A stretch of DNA of 64,000 bases from Osmia lignaria lignaria (GCF_051020975.1 NC_135033.1:8273501-8337500), one strand, 5' to 3'; positions 1-12,440 are shown, counted from the first letter of the stretch. Numbers and translations: made by a program. The notes: a model not told the origin generated them from the sequence alone.

Positions 1-276
1 AAGGTTCGGAAGAACCGTTATATCTCGATGAAAATTCTGGTTCGATGAAAGGAACGCGTGGCGTATCTTTCGTTTGCTAGATACGTTAGATCGTGCCGCG
101 GCAGGTGAGTGGGAACAACTGCAGCTCCGACTGCAACTGCACTCGCCAGGTACAAGTCGAATGGCCATGCGGTTCACAATACAGGATGACCCGAACGATC
201 GTGGAGCCTCGCAGCCGGGTGCGAAATACCGGCAAACGGTCGTGGCTCGGTCTGCGTGATGCATATTCATGATTCG

Positions 277-290
277 TTTTTTTTTTTTTT
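277..290 (+). repeat. T14 homopolymer
   Basis: A run of 14 T bases in otherwise unique sequence. Confidence 0.9.
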
Positions 291-590
291 CCTGATCGGC
301 CATCGCGGGAAAGAGGAAGCGAGTTTCTGTTGAGCGCAACGAGTCGTCGCGCGTTAAGGACAACCCGCAGGGCACCGCGACGCGACAGGGCGCATACTAA
401 TCACCCGTCGATTTTAAAGTCTTCCGACTCGGCACGACCCTACTGCCCCTCGTTTCCTTTAAGAGACTTTGATAACGCGTCACTACCGTCACCTTATCGT
501 TATCTCGATGAAATGTAACCTTTCTCGATTGTTTTCGAGCGTCGAATCGATTCCTAGAGTGGGTGCTAGGTATCGCTGGACACCCTGTAG

Positions 591-676
591 ATGCACAATA
601 CATTGGTACACGGTGTTATTATCGTGGCGGTGCAATTAAAGAAGGAAGGCTCGGAATTAACGGGTGGCGGACGTAG
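591..676 (+). CDS. Possible first coding exon ending at a strong donor
   Basis: ATG at 591 directly follows an in-frame TAG and opens 28 codons (starting MHNTLVHGVIIVAVQLKKEG) up to TAG|GTAAGTAT at 676/677, a near-perfect donor. The exon would end in phase 2. The base at -3 is T, an unfavourable start context. No convincing next exon was found: the acceptor near 1,039 gives a frame that stops after 16 codons. The protein is unrecognised. Confidence 0.12.
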
Positions 677-3500
677 GTAAGTATAGACTCTCGGCCGTGG
701 TACGATGCTACCAACCACGAGAATCAGGAGGGATGCCGGCTCCGTAGAGTTTACGTTGCCAGAGGGAGGGAAAGCCGAGAAACGAGGGACGAAGAAGAGC
801 CTACGAGCCTCCTGAATATGCATAGGCCAAACGAAACGGGACGAGGACGAGATAAGGGCCGACTTATTTTTCCTGTCTTTAATTTCCTTTCATCCTTATT
901 TTATTTTCGCGCTAACCGCTACCGGAGATGGTCCACCTTGTTCCTTCTTTCCCATTTGACACCCTTTCTCAGAATCTTCTTCGTTTTCTTTTCCTCTTTC
1001 GGGTGCTTGCACGATTTTCGACTAGTCTCGAAGACTTCTCATTCCCAGAGGGAAATTTTTCTCGAACGACCATAATTCCCGAAACGATACGAATTGAATT
1101 AATGTCCGGAGCCGGGGAAACGGCGACTCCACGTTCCGCTTACAATTAAGCTTCATAAAACTGTAAGCCGCGCCCCTGCGTTCCGTCCTTTCGCTCGCCA
1201 ATGAATATTTTTATTTAATGCCCCATTAGTGGTTCGCCCGCCCCCAAAATTTATTCGACCGTGCCCTGTCAACCCTCCAGCTTCCTCGGATTATTTTATC
1301 ATACGCGCACGATGCATGCGATTCGAGGAAACGCTTTCGAATCGAACACCAAGACTCGACGTCTTACGTAAAGTCGGACGCACGAAGTTCGCGGTGCCTT
1401 GACCCGATCGGACGAAAGGATCACGCTCGGACGACGGGGAATTTAACATGCGAGCCGCGTACGTTTTAGTGGAATAAGGTCAGAAGCGGGCGACGCTCCT
1501 GTTCCGAAGAGGTCGCGTATGGGTATCGGCGTTGCCGAACACCGCCGCCAACGGTCCCCGATGCCTCTCGGAATGGAACGAAGAAACGGAACGGCTTTGC
1601 ATTGTCCGCCGGCGTGACACGCGTCTTATCGCATTCTTATGACGCGCGTGACGCCTACTTCGAGTAGCAACCAGCTCTGACGAGGCTACGCTACGGGTCC
1701 ATTATGGACGTGGAAAACGATGGGACGTTGATCAAAGATACCCGCGCCTCCAGGATCGACGGCTTCATTAGCGGCGAGTCGCGCGCCTTAAGGGATCCTT
1801 TGCGAGCGGAAAACTTTTCAGACGCTCCTCGAACCTCCCGAGTATCAATTCGAATTCAAAAAGACCTGATTATTCTATTCCAAGCGGTTGAATCGATGAA
1901 ATTAGTAAAACTAGGAAAAAATTATGATTGCCTCTCGGACGGTACCGTTGCTAATAGCTTTCTGTCAAAGTGTTACGATCGGTTGAAGCGACGGTCAGCA
2001 GTTTCGCCGGTCGAAGTGGAAGCGCGATCCCGTTAGGCGCCAGCCTCGTTACCGAGCTGAATCGACTAGGGTCAAAGTGCCAGGATAACTAGACTTTGGT
2101 GCTCGAACGTATTTTTCTCGGTCACCAACAGCTATCTCCGTGATGTTCCAACGAGTACGATTGCTGAAGGGAACAAGAAGGTCGTGTTGGATGGAACTCG
2201 GAATTTACTCCAAGTGCTAAAGTTTTATCCTCAACAACTATCATAAGAATACTGTTAGAATGTACTGCAAGCAAAGAGTTAAGCTATCGACTGTTTAACG
2301 AGAATAAAATTAAAAAAAAAAAATTGCACGCGTGGAGAACGTGGATACCGTTAGGCGCCAGGTTCGCCCAGGTAAACGGTAAACCGCGCGTACGAAGTAA
2401 GCGAGGATAGATGGCGAAGTCGGATGAACGGTGATCGTATATCGATGTTTATCGGCTCGATTAGCGAACGAGGATAGTGGCTGTCGCAGCGGTTGGACAG
2501 ATATCGAAGGAAAGATGGGCGCGGCGCGCGGCATTCCTGCTCGAAGAGCTCCGATGGCATTGTTCCATCGCGTCGCACCTCGATCACGCCTCTGTCACGT
2601 GGCCCACAATTCACGGGACGTGACTTCGAGGTCCTCTTCGGGTGTCTACCAAACGACCGTCACACTTACACCGTAACTACATCCTCGGACAGCTATTATT
2701 TCTTTTCCATTCGTTGTAGTCTCGAGGTTGCGAAACAACCTCTCGATTCTTTTCGAAGAAATTTCACTCTTCTATTCGAGACTTTGATAAAGATCACTCT
2801 ATTCGAACGAAATAAAAATTGTCAGAATTTTTCTATAAAATAATTTGTCCATGTGTGCATGTATATCTGAGCAAGGTTCGGAACGAACGGACCCTGTAGT
2901 TGGAGGTCGGTTCGTTGGTTGGTTCGCTGGCTCACCTGCCGCTCATTAGAAGCCTTATCGCTAATTAATCCCTACAGGAACGGCGTCACGGCTCTCGTGT
3001 CGTTCGTTGCCTCGCTTTTCCCTGCTGCCGCTCGCCTCGCCATCGTTTCTCCCTATTATGGTTATACTTCCTGAACTCGTCACCCTACTACCATCCTCAG
3101 CATGGCGAACCACCTCCTTTCTGTGCGTGCAGGAATCGCGCGCGGCACAAAGTCGCGTGTGTTTCTCCTTCCGAAACGAGGGGATAAGGCCGGCAACGAC
3201 CACCGACCCTTCGAAGAAACCAACTAGTCATCCTCCATCTTGCGATAAATCTTTTCGCGTTCATCTATGGTAACGGCTCCCCGATTCCAGCGGATTTAAT
3301 GAACTACGGGAGCTAGTAGAAACCGGCGAGCTTTAATGGAAACGCCCGGTCAGAGGACGCAGGAAGGAACCGGTCAATTAGAAGGAATCGCGATACCAGC
3401 CTCTCGAACTTAACGCGATTACCAGTTTTTCCTCGCGGTAATTAGAGTAGAATCCTTAACGAGTTAACGCGACGAACTTACGTACTTTCATCCCGGGGAG

Positions 3501-6500
3501 AAGATTTAAAGTCGATCCAAGAAAGGATCGATATAAAAGAAAGTGTCGAAGAATCTCTGTTACGTATTCCGCTCGTTATTACTCTACTCGATATCGAAAA
3601 TTGGACGATTCAATTAGGAAATGTGCTCGAGCATCCTCTCCGACGAGAGATTGCGCAAACGGATCGCGGAGTAAACTACGAAATTGTTCCCGGGTTTCGA
3701 TGGGATTACATAAAGATGCCTTTCCGTGGGACACGAAGTAGCCAACGGTTAACGCAACAGCCTCCGGATCGTTCGAGTACACGTCCGATTGGCGGACGGT
3801 TGTCCAACGTCGAAGGACGATAACACGTAGTCGGCGACATTTACAATAATGTATTCAGTCAATGTGTCAAGAGAAGCGATCGTTGTTTCAGCTATCCGCA
3901 ACGTTGTTAAGCCACTTAAGCCCTCGGCTACGCGACAGCTGGCATAGGTCAGTATCATTATCTCGCGAGGAACGAGAGTGAAACGACGAATCGATAGACG
4001 GACGTACGGGACATTAATAAACATGAAGAGGCGACCGCGCGACGTCCCCTTTCCATCCTACCCAACTTCCTCGCGCGCTCTTTCCTATCTTCTCCCCGAT
4101 TATCCGCGTCCTTTGCTCGAATTCTCACGCGATTATTCTCGCTTCCCGACTATTTTACAAAGAGGAAAAGAAAAATTACCGAAAATTAACCCCCGAGGAT
4201 GATTCTTGCGTTAGCGAAGGCGATTGATCAAAATTTCCATCGATCTGTCTACGTAGAGAAAATAAAAAAGAAAAATCATAAGCGATCTTGGTAATTTTCT
4301 CGCGTAAATCTCACGAATCTCCGACAGGGGAAATACTTAAAAAGTCGGCATCGAGGCGAAACTCGCAATTTCCGCGCGAGCCTTGGATGGGGTCGAGCAA
4401 AAGCGTTTTTAAATCGACCGACACGCGATACAACGAACAGCTGTTTTAACGTGTGCAAGCGAGTCGATCGTAAGGCTTAATCGAGCTGGGTACGCGTTAC
4501 CTCGTAACGAGCCGCAGAAACAGAGAAAAAGGAAGAAAGAAAGAAAAGATGGAAGGAGCGAGAATATCGAGAGGGACGAGGACAAAGGCGGATAGAACAC
4601 CCACCTACCGGTATGGGCGTGCGAGGAGCCGGCAACTTGTTAATTATTAATCAGCATGTTTAATTCATATTGCGCGCGCCAGCTGTTTGTTTCCTTGATG
4701 CGAGCTAAGGTCTTGTACTTACTCCACCGCTTAAACGTTACCACTGGTATAAGCATCACGCTCCTGATGCTTAGGAATTCTCTCTTTCTCTTTGTCCCTC
4801 TCTAACCACATTTATTCTGCTCCTTTTATTTTCCTCTCTTTCCGTTTCTTTCCACCTAGCCTCTCCCACGCCCGCCTGTTTACTATGTATCCGCCACGTA
4901 ATGCGTTCTCCTCGCATGTAACATATGCACCTCGCGCATCGCGCGATCGCAAGGTCGTCTCGTCCCGTCTCGTCTCGCGAGCCTACGCGTTCAACCTCTC
5001 TCGTTAACGCTTCGCCACCCGAACCGAAAATCGGACAACGTTCTTGCTAAACGCACTGAATAATACAACTAACAGCCTTAGTTCTCCCGATGATTCGAGA
5101 AAAAGAATCAACGTGACCAGCGTCGGAGTCCACAAAATAACCACCCCCTCCTGGTTATAGCCCGAAGCGTGTTCGCGTCGTTTACGCGCTCGGGGGGGTG
5201 GTCGAGGCTCTGTTCACTTGCACGACCTCTACTTTTCCCTTCCTTTCGCGGCAACCGAGGGTGTTTATGGGTTTATTATGCGACCCGCTCGAGAAGACCA
5301 CTCGCCTCCATACGTTCGCAGAAGGAGACCGCGAAAAAGACGGAGTCGTGTATGATACAGGGTGCCACACGCATAGCTTTCTGGATCAAACGCGCGAAAC
5401 TGGAATCCCTCCGCGAGTCCTGGCCATAGACAGGGCGCACGGGGGACCATAAAAAAATACCCGCCGAGTGAAAATAAATCTAACCTCGGGTCGGGCGACC
5501 GTCGGGTCTCCCTTAACGCGGAGTAATAGAAACGAATGGCCGACAGCGAGGGAGGAAAAGACCGAAAATGGATGCGCTACCGGGGGTATCTTCTTACGTA
5601 ACTACGGTTATTTTGTAACCTATCTGATGCTTTCCTTCGTTTTTTTAACTCTTTGCATTCTAAAAATTCTTTTCCTCGAGAGAATAATCCTCGAAGCATA
5701 TCGGTAGGTAATCGTCGAGCTCGACGAAACGAAACAACGACGTAAGATACACTCGGGTTCCAGCATCTTCCCCCGGTTAACCAGGGGGGAAAAAAGGGAA
5801 AATGTTATTGAAGGATCGGGTCCGTAGCGAACGTAGACGCGGCAGCCGAGAAGAAAGATGAACGCGAGGGGGAGAAAAACGTAGGACGAGAGGTGGAAGA
5901 GGATAGATTGAAACGGCTCTGAAAAGACAAGGGAAGAGAGAAGCACAAGCGGGTTTACCGCACTGCTACCACCCTTAGCACGGTCTGAGTTCATTGCGCG
6001 AGTCATCAGTATCCATAAGCGATGAGTTACCCCTCGTACCCTCTCTCCTTTCCCGTCCGTGGAGAGATGCGATGGAAGGATGGAAGAACGGACAGGCGAG
6101 ATGCGGTAAGGGACGTAGACGAACGGAAGGAGTAGGAGAGGGTAAGATAGAGAGACTGAGGCAAAGGGGTTGGTGTACGGGGGGCACCTGGTTCGGTTGT
6201 TCGAACCACTCCACCTCCAACGTTCCCTGTGGCTGGTCCAGGATGCTGCAGCGAACGACGGTGGCTGGTTGACGGTGGTAACGCGGGAGGAGGACGAAGG
6301 CCGAGGACGAACGGCGCTGTCGGGTGGGTGGGTGGTTGATTTTCTTAGGTCAACGTATAATGAAGCGACCGCGGAAGAGACGGGAGAGAGAGAGAGTAGA
6401 GTACGGACAGCCAACGTCCTAGACCAATCCCCGGGCTTCGTGGCGAACACCCCGTCGCGGGGGCGAGGCAACCGTCGAGGCGGTTCTACTTCCAGAAGGA

Positions 6501-8100
6501 GCCTTCCAGAAGAAACCTTCCGGATCCAGCTGCTTTCGATACGCTCTCTCCTATCCTCCAGCCCCCCCAGTGAACCACCGACTCGAGGCGTTTCCGCCTC
6601 GCGTATCCTCGCTACACGCTCGCGGCCAAAGCTAATAACCAACGGTCCGTCTCTCTATACACGCTTCGACGAACGAATTAAACGAGCTTCGCCTCCCGAT
6701 ACACCGTTTCGAACGGGGCCGAGCATTAATTCGAACTTTTCGACCGCTAACGCGATTCCAGCTTTCATCCCGTGTTAGAGAGTCTGAATCTACTAGTTTG
6801 CAATTGAAGACTCGGGGGAGAGGGAGCGATGGCTAAGGGAGGGTGGAAGGTCAAAGGTCCGTGTTCTTGGAGGCAAACGGGGCGAGATGGAAAAATTGCC
6901 TCGATGTAAAAACATGAGAATCGCTTCTCCGACGTCCACACTCGATAAAACGAGCCCCGAAGACCCCACGAGAGATACGCGATCCAGCGAACCGCACGGA
7001 AGGAGAACACTCGAACGAACACATTTACGAAGAAGAAGCGGACGCTACGTAGAAACGGTCCGATCGGTTCCCGGTCTTCTTCGTTCTGGAGAAAAGCAAG
7101 AGAAAGAGAGGGAGAAAGCGCATCGAGTCGAGTGGTCAGCTATCGAAACCTCCTACCCCGGACCGTTTCCACCCCCGGGGGACTGGATCCGTCGACCAAT
7201 AATAAAAAATATATACGATCTGTTGGCTAACACGGACGCAACGGACCGGCACACCGACGAGCCTCGACTCGGCCGAATTATACTTCGAGGCTGCTTCTAA
7301 GTGATCGCATTTCCACATAGACGAGCTGGCCCGATACGATATGAAAGACTGGCCGGTATCGTTATTGCCGCGTGGCGAGGACCACGGGGGTTGGAAAGAA
7401 GAAGAAGAAAAAAAAAGAGCAGACCATCGCGCGCCACGGGGAGTCTCTGCGACCGAAACCGTGGCTATTATCGAGCTGGATACTTTTCCGATTCTTTATG
7501 ACCGCTACCCTCCCGGGAAGCTCGCGAAAAAAAGAGGATACTTCACGATGAACGACCGATCGCTGGACCGAACTTGCGATATTCCAACCACCTCCACCTC
7601 TTTTGTATTTTTCCTTCGATTCGATTGAATTCAATCGTTAACGTCGACCTTCACCTTCGTCCTACCAAAATATTTTTCCCATTTTCATAAAGATGGAAAA
7701 CCGTACCGAACGATGAGGATCATTTACGTTCGGATAGTTCGCGGGAAGAGATAGAAGAGCGGGAATAATTACGAGAAATCTATCACCGTGACTCCCCTCG
7801 CACGCGGTGGGAAGCGAAACGGGGCACGAGTTAACGAAAGAAAGATGATCCATTCGTCATAATATAAAAATGGCCGTGACAGCGTTATCTGTGGCCATTT
7901 CCTGCAGCCGTAGCCCCGGTTCCCCGGTCTCACTTGTCACTATACCGGAGGTAATGATCATTACCGAGGGTTTCAACCCCCCTCGGCGCGAGGATACGTA
8001 TAGGTATAACGGGGAGACAGAGCGAAGACAGAAGAGAAGAGAGTGGAATAGGGAAAAAGAAGGGTGAGAGGATGAGGCCGAGAAGAGGGTGGAAAGTAAA
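3501..8100. other. Unique non-coding DNA with purine-rich stretches
   Basis: It contains a TATAAAAG at 3,532-3,539 leading only to a 17-codon frame, the 4.64-kb motif cluster, and a 340-codon minus-strand stop-free stretch (5,620-6,642) that lacks an ATG for its first 208 codons. GGGTGGGTGGGTGG at 6,322-6,335 is one G short of a quadruplex. No gene is supported. Confidence 0.5.
4636..4693. promoter_or_regulatory. Homeodomain, E-box and forkhead motif cluster
   Basis: Within 58 bases there are TTAATTATTAAT (homeodomain cores), a TTTAATTC, an E-box CAGCTG (4,680-4,685) and a forkhead-like TGTTTGTTT (4,684-4,692) overlapping it. This composition is typical of conserved developmental enhancers. 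Conservation cannot be judged from one sequence. Confidence 0.3.
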
Positions 8101-8160
8101 AGACGGTGATATAGACTAGCTTCTCTGCTGTTAAGTCGGGTGTAGTGGTGGCATCAGCCC

Positions 8161-9941
8161 ATGGGTGGGACAAGATGGCCGCTGGTAGGACTTGCCAGGG
8201 CCCGGTCGGGTTTATGTGTCGTAATAAATGGTAATTTAAAACAGCGAGAACTAACAATTTCTTTCTTTATTTCTTCCCTCCCCGATGCTCTGGCTCTTCT
8301 CGAGAACGGGACGACCACCCACACACGAGCCCTCGAACACCGAGGTAAGAGACACCCTGGCTAAACACACGTACAAGAGACACGCTCTCTCGGAGGAGGG
8401 TAGTTTTCTTTGGAAGGTGGTAAAAGGAAGAAAGCGGCGATCCTACGACAAGGGTGGAGGGTGACGCGAGAAGGGGATGGACGAGAGGAGCAAAGGCTCT
8501 GAGAACCGTGAGCCAACCAGTCAGCCAACCAACCCACGTAATATAAAGAGATATGTGCCGCGGAATAGCATTACCATTAGGAGATATAGTTTAGCGGAGC
8601 CACCAGATGAAATGAGATACTGCGGTTGAATCATGCATGAACCGAAGGTGCGATTCGCCACCTTCTTGTACGGCTGCCCTTCTTCTTTGTCTGTACACCT
8701 ACGCTTTCGTCCGGTCATCTAGCTAGGCAAACCTTGTACCATCTTTTTCTTCATCTCGCTCTTCTCGTTTGCTCCTTTTTCTTTTTATCGTTTTCCTCTG
8801 CTTTGTTTTCCAACACACCTCGACGCCCTCCCCGGTCGTCATATTTCGTCCGCGTACCGCCTTTCATCTCGCGACTCCTCTCGTGATTGCAATCTCTTTT
8901 TCGTTGGCCCTCCTCGCCTCTTTTTCCTCGCAGGCTCGATGAGAAAAGTGAATATGCCACGATATTCAAATGGCAGCCGTGCGACACTTTATTAAACGCG
9001 CTATTTGCATCGCCGACACCCCTTCGTCGCCTACCATCCCCACCTCGATAGAATGTTCCTTTTTTTTTTTTTACGAAGGGGACCAGCCGTGAAACTATTC
9101 CCTAAACCGCTGATTAAAAAAATCGGCTCGGAAGTTATCCACCCCTCGTTTCCCTGTGCTTCTAGGAATTTCTGTTTAACCTTCTATCACTGGCGCTATG
9201 TCAGACCATTAGCGAAACTGGATTAGCAACTGGTGATTATAAATTAGAAAATCTTGTTCGGTATTGAAAAGAAAGTCTGTTACGAAGTCGACGCACAGAT
9301 ATTACACGGAAGCGTTCTAGTTGGAACAGCGGTTCCAGGGGGCAAGCGTGCACACATTATGCTAATTTGTCTTTTAATCTCGCGTCGTGCCACCAACGCT
9401 GCACCCTCTTTCAGCGGAGCGAGGCCAAGTCGCTGCCTCCACAGATTACAATCTCTGGAGATTGCGTGCTATTTACTCGTCGAGAACACGCTGGTAATTT
9501 ACCTCTTTCTTTCTTTTTTTTTTTTACAACCACCAACGTCAGATAATATTTTACAGAACGCGTCGAGGTGTGTATTTTCGAACCTGTTCATCGATCGTAC
9601 GAAACGCTTTTTAACACGTGGCCCGGTGAGCGAGTGGGTGTTCCGATGATCGAAAGTACTTCCTGCTGGCTCGTGTCTACGAGTCTATTTTTTTCTTTTA
9701 GAAACAAACCACGCGTGTTTTCGTAGACGATGCTTCGTGGAGAGAAGAGGCGTTTGCCGTGTCACGCGTGGCAGGGAAAAAAAAGGGTGAAAAGCGTTGT
9801 CGAAGAAAAGAATGCCGAATCAGGACCGGAACGAAGTAGGCGGGAAAAGCAGGTGGTGGTGGTCGCGAGTAGAATGGTGGGAGCACTTATGCATTTATGC
9901 ATTCATATTTCTGTGCTCTCTGCTCTCCAGACGAACCGTAA
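8161..9941 (+). CDS. Speculative three-exon model (8161-8344, 9557-9625, 9931-9941)
   Basis: Exon 1 starts at ATG 8,161 (CCCATGG) and stays open for 61 codons to a donor GAG|GTAAGA, ending in phase 1. Exon 2 follows a polyT tract and TTTTACAG; its open frame with residues VCIFEPVHRSYETLFNTWP begins with two carried bases, matching phase 1, and ends at CCCG|GTGAGC, also in phase 1. Exon 3 follows a strong acceptor (TGTGCTCTCTGCTCTCCAG) and stops after three codons (9,939-9,941). Introns would be 1,212 and 305 bases. Phase agreement at both joins has about a one-in-nine chance of arising at random. No family is recognised, no poly(A) signal lies close by, and the protein would be 88 residues. 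A YY1-like motif overlaps the start. A non-coding spliced RNA is an alternative. Confidence 0.12.
8172..8182 (+). promoter_or_regulatory. YY1/PHO-like motif AAGATGGCCGC
   Basis: AAGATGGCCGC closely matches the YY1/Pleiohomeotic consensus (AAGATGGCGGC on this strand, GCCAT core on the other). In metazoan promoters this element often lies just downstream of the transcription start. Confidence 0.4.
8950..9010. promoter_or_regulatory. Enhancer-like cluster with POU octamer
   Basis: An interrupted palindrome GAATAT...ATATTC (8,950-8,967) is followed by TTTATTAAAC and an exact octamer ATTTGCAT (9,003-9,010). Confidence 0.25.
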
Positions 9942-9949
9942 GAACTAGT

Positions 9950-10460
9950 CCTTGCCGTCTTCGACGGTGAGCTCCGTCGACGACGACGATGAGGACAACC
10001 GGCGACGATGGTACCAGCCGTAGCGTGCAACGAAGAAAGAGGAGAACGTCCTAGGGAGGGAAAAGAGGCGGTGGGCGTAAAGTTGCTCCGGAATAATAAC
10101 ACAGACAGCTCGTGCCTGCTCGAGGAAAAAATCTGAATACATGAAACGTAATGACGAGACGACGAGCGAACGTGTACCCCTCTCTGCGACGACTATGCTG
10201 CAGTCGTTTCGAGGGCGTTGGTACCGTTTCGAAATACAATTTCAGGCCTTTCTCGATCGACCTCTGATCCGTGACGTCGAACATATTTCAAAAATGTGGT
10301 TCTTTTTCAAAATCTTCATACGAATTTCGAGATCTTCCTTTCCTCTTCGCTGGGGAAATCAAGGTCGATGCGTCTTCGAGGTGCATCAGGGAAACGATTA
10401 AGGGAAGGGTACAGGTGTAAACGATACGGTGTAGGTAGGATGTAAATGCAGGAAGATGGA
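9950..10460. other. Non-coding spacer
   Basis: Mixed sequence with GA-rich and CGACGA stretches. No gene, repeat or strong signal is seen. Confidence 0.4.
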
Positions 10461-10467
10461 TAAACGA

Positions 10468-10518
10468 AAGGAAGGAAGGAAGGAAGGAAGGAAGGAAGGA
10501 AGGAAGAAGGAAGGAAGG
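10468..10518 (+). repeat. (AAGG)n tetranucleotide microsatellite
   Basis: About 12 copies of AAGG/GGAA with one interruption near the right end. It marks the left border of the CpG-rich promoter-like block. Confidence 0.95.
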
Positions 10519-11064
10519 GCGCCGTCGTAGCCCGGGTACCCATGGCTCCGCCTATCGGCGCGCCGCCTCGCGGTGGTGAATACATTTAGCCTGGTTAGTT
10601 TACAAATGAATACAGCGATTGAAGCAACTTATAATATCAATGTACCTCAGACCGTCTCGCTCGCACGCGGTGCGCCACCCTTTGCGGGCATCTCGCTTTC
10701 ACCCACTCTCTCGCGGGGTTCCATACAGAATGGCCATATTAACTTGATAATTAGCTCGGTTATACGACTTGCAGATGAGGAAAGACTCGGGACGGACGTC
10801 GGCTACCCCTACCAGCAGTGGTGCCAGTGTTCCTTGCTCTGCTCCCTATGCTATGCTCGACTCGGCCCGGCTCCTCGTCGCTCGTCGGATGGATATAGAA
10901 CCCTTAGTTCGTATTCCTCTCCCTGTCTGCCAGGAACCCCGGGTGTGCTCTGTCTGCCGGCCTAGCTGCGCGTTACGCGCCTTACGCGCCTATCTTGTCG
11001 ATCATTCATCGACAGTTTTCGCTTCTTCCGCAACATCGTCCCGCGTGTCGCTGAGTGCTATCCG

Positions 11065-11070
11065 TCAGTG
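11065..11070 (+). promoter_or_regulatory. Initiator-like TCAGTG
   Basis: CCGTCAGTGTAAC matches the arthropod initiator TCAGT with +1 A at 11,067. No good downstream promoter element is present at +28 to +32, and no TATA box lies 30 bases upstream. Confidence 0.3.
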
Positions 11071-11493
11071 TAACTGTCTCTGAACCAAGTGTCTCTGAAC
11101 GGTATCTGAGCTACGGTGGTTGCGTGTTGGTGCTTTCCAAAGTTCGCGTCCGACAGATGAAACCACGTGTCTGTCGGTCCACGTGCTTGCTAGCTGACGT
11201 CCTAGCGGCATCCTCCGGAGTGGATCAACTCCGAGAACCGGAAGATCGTTGGATGATAGGAGGTAGGTCGGATAGTCGAAGAGGAGGATCGAGCGAGGTT
11301 GGCTCTGTTGGTGGTTTAGCGATCGGAGGAATATAGCGTTCGAATCGAAGAAAAGCAGGATGATTCGTGAGTTGTGGTAGTCGTCACGGTAGACGAAGCG
11401 GAGAAGCGGACTAGGTGGCGCCTTGAAGAGTCAAAATGGCCGCGGAAGAGGGACGAGAGAAAGAGAGATACACGGAGGGAGAATGACAAGGGG

Positions 11494-11512
11494 GAGAGAG
11501 AGAGAGAGAGAG
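11494..11512 (+). repeat. (GA)n microsatellite / GAGA-factor tract
   Basis: A run of 19 alternating G and A bases inside the promoter-like block. GAGAG repeats are binding sites for GAGA factor in insects. Confidence 0.85.
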
Positions 11513-11554
11513 TGGTAGTGGCGAAAAGATCGTGCTTGTCTTCTGGGTAGGTCG

Positions 11555-11589
11555 GCTCGAGCTGAGCCGAGTCGAGCCGAGTCGAGTCG
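11555..11589 (+). repeat. Degenerate decamer tandem repeat
   Basis: About three degenerate copies of GAGCCGAGTC/GTCGAGTCGT-type units. Confidence 0.6.
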
Positions 11590-12440
11590 TGGCCCCGTGT
11601 CCTCAAAGAGATCGCGCGAAGGCCTTCCCGTCTTAGCGCGGAGCTCGGATCAAGAATACAAAGTACTCTTCGTTCAGGCGCATTCCGGGAGATGACTGGC
11701 ATTGAAAGCTGCCTTTGGGGCCGCGCCTGCCTGCCTGCCTGCCTCTCCGTCTACGACCGGAATACAGAGGATGGCGGCCATATTAGGCCTCACCTCCTTC
11801 CACCGCCTCCTCCTTTCTTCTCTTGCACTGTCCTCTTGGCGTATCGGTGAGCGATGCTCTGTTCGTAAATACTCTTCGCGTGTCAGCCGTGCAAACGCTC
11901 GCGATTCCTCTTTGACGCGAACGCAGGAACCAACGCGGCAGAAGGACGAAGCGAAGAACTCGCGTGAACCGCATCGTCCCGCAGGCGTTTAATACCAGAA
12001 GACGCAATCGCTTTTCAACCGCTGACGATCACTTCGCTTCGATCCTCGCGATAGAATCTTCCGTTCGATTAATTGCTACCTGTCCTCGGCCTTTCTGCCC
12101 GTTTAGGCCGGTGGGCGTTCGAAGCGTTGTGGATTTATCGCGAACATGGGTTACCTGCTATTACGTTGCACCTGCGCACGCGAGCATTCGCCACGAATTC
12201 TTCTCTGATTTCTCGGCTATTCTTTTTCATTTAGCGACACGACGGTGTCGAATTGTTTATTTCGTTCGATCGTATCGAGGGACCGCAGGAGGAAAGGAAA
12301 AGATACGGCGAACAGAGGCGGAGGAAGGTCGGTCGGAGGCGGACCCCACCGGCACCGGTGCGTTACGCGTGTACGTGCCGTCACGTACGGCGACGGGGTT
12401 TTTACTGAAATAAAATCTAAATAAAGCGGTGTGGCTTCGT

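Larger units (their letters stand above)
1..3500. other. Unique non-coding DNA, no supported gene
   Basis: Apart from the possible exon at 591-676, nothing codes convincingly. A donor CAG|GTGAGT lies at 103/104 without a usable upstream exon. Around 2,930-2,975 a minus-strand donor (GGCAG|GTGAGCC) adjoins homeodomain-like CGCTAATTAATCC, with a short open frame but a poor acceptor. Confidence 0.5.
10520..11900. promoter_or_regulatory. CpG-rich promoter-like block with PHO/YY1, GAGA and initiator motifs
   Basis: This block is CpG-dense and free of a convincing gene. It holds PHO/YY1-like cores at 10,729-10,740 (AATGGCCATATT), 11,433-11,443 (AAAATGGCCGC) and 11,771-11,781 (ATGGCGGCCAT), a GA tract at 11,494-11,512, and an initiator at 11,065-11,070. 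Donor-like sites follow at GAG|GTAGGT (about 11,261) and TCG|GTGAGC (about 11,846). The combination resembles a 5' UTR exon and promoter, or a Polycomb-type element. Which gene it would serve is not visible; the nearest supported coding exon on this strand is 28 kb away. Confidence 0.35.

Noticed and set aside
582..602. ACCCTGTAGAT resembles the first 11 bases of miR-10
   Set aside because: The following bases diverge from the highly conserved remainder of miR-10 and no partner arm forms a hairpin.
3532..3700. TATAAAAG upstream of a 17-codon ATG frame
   Set aside because: There is no initiator at the right distance, and the frame is too short to distinguish from noise.
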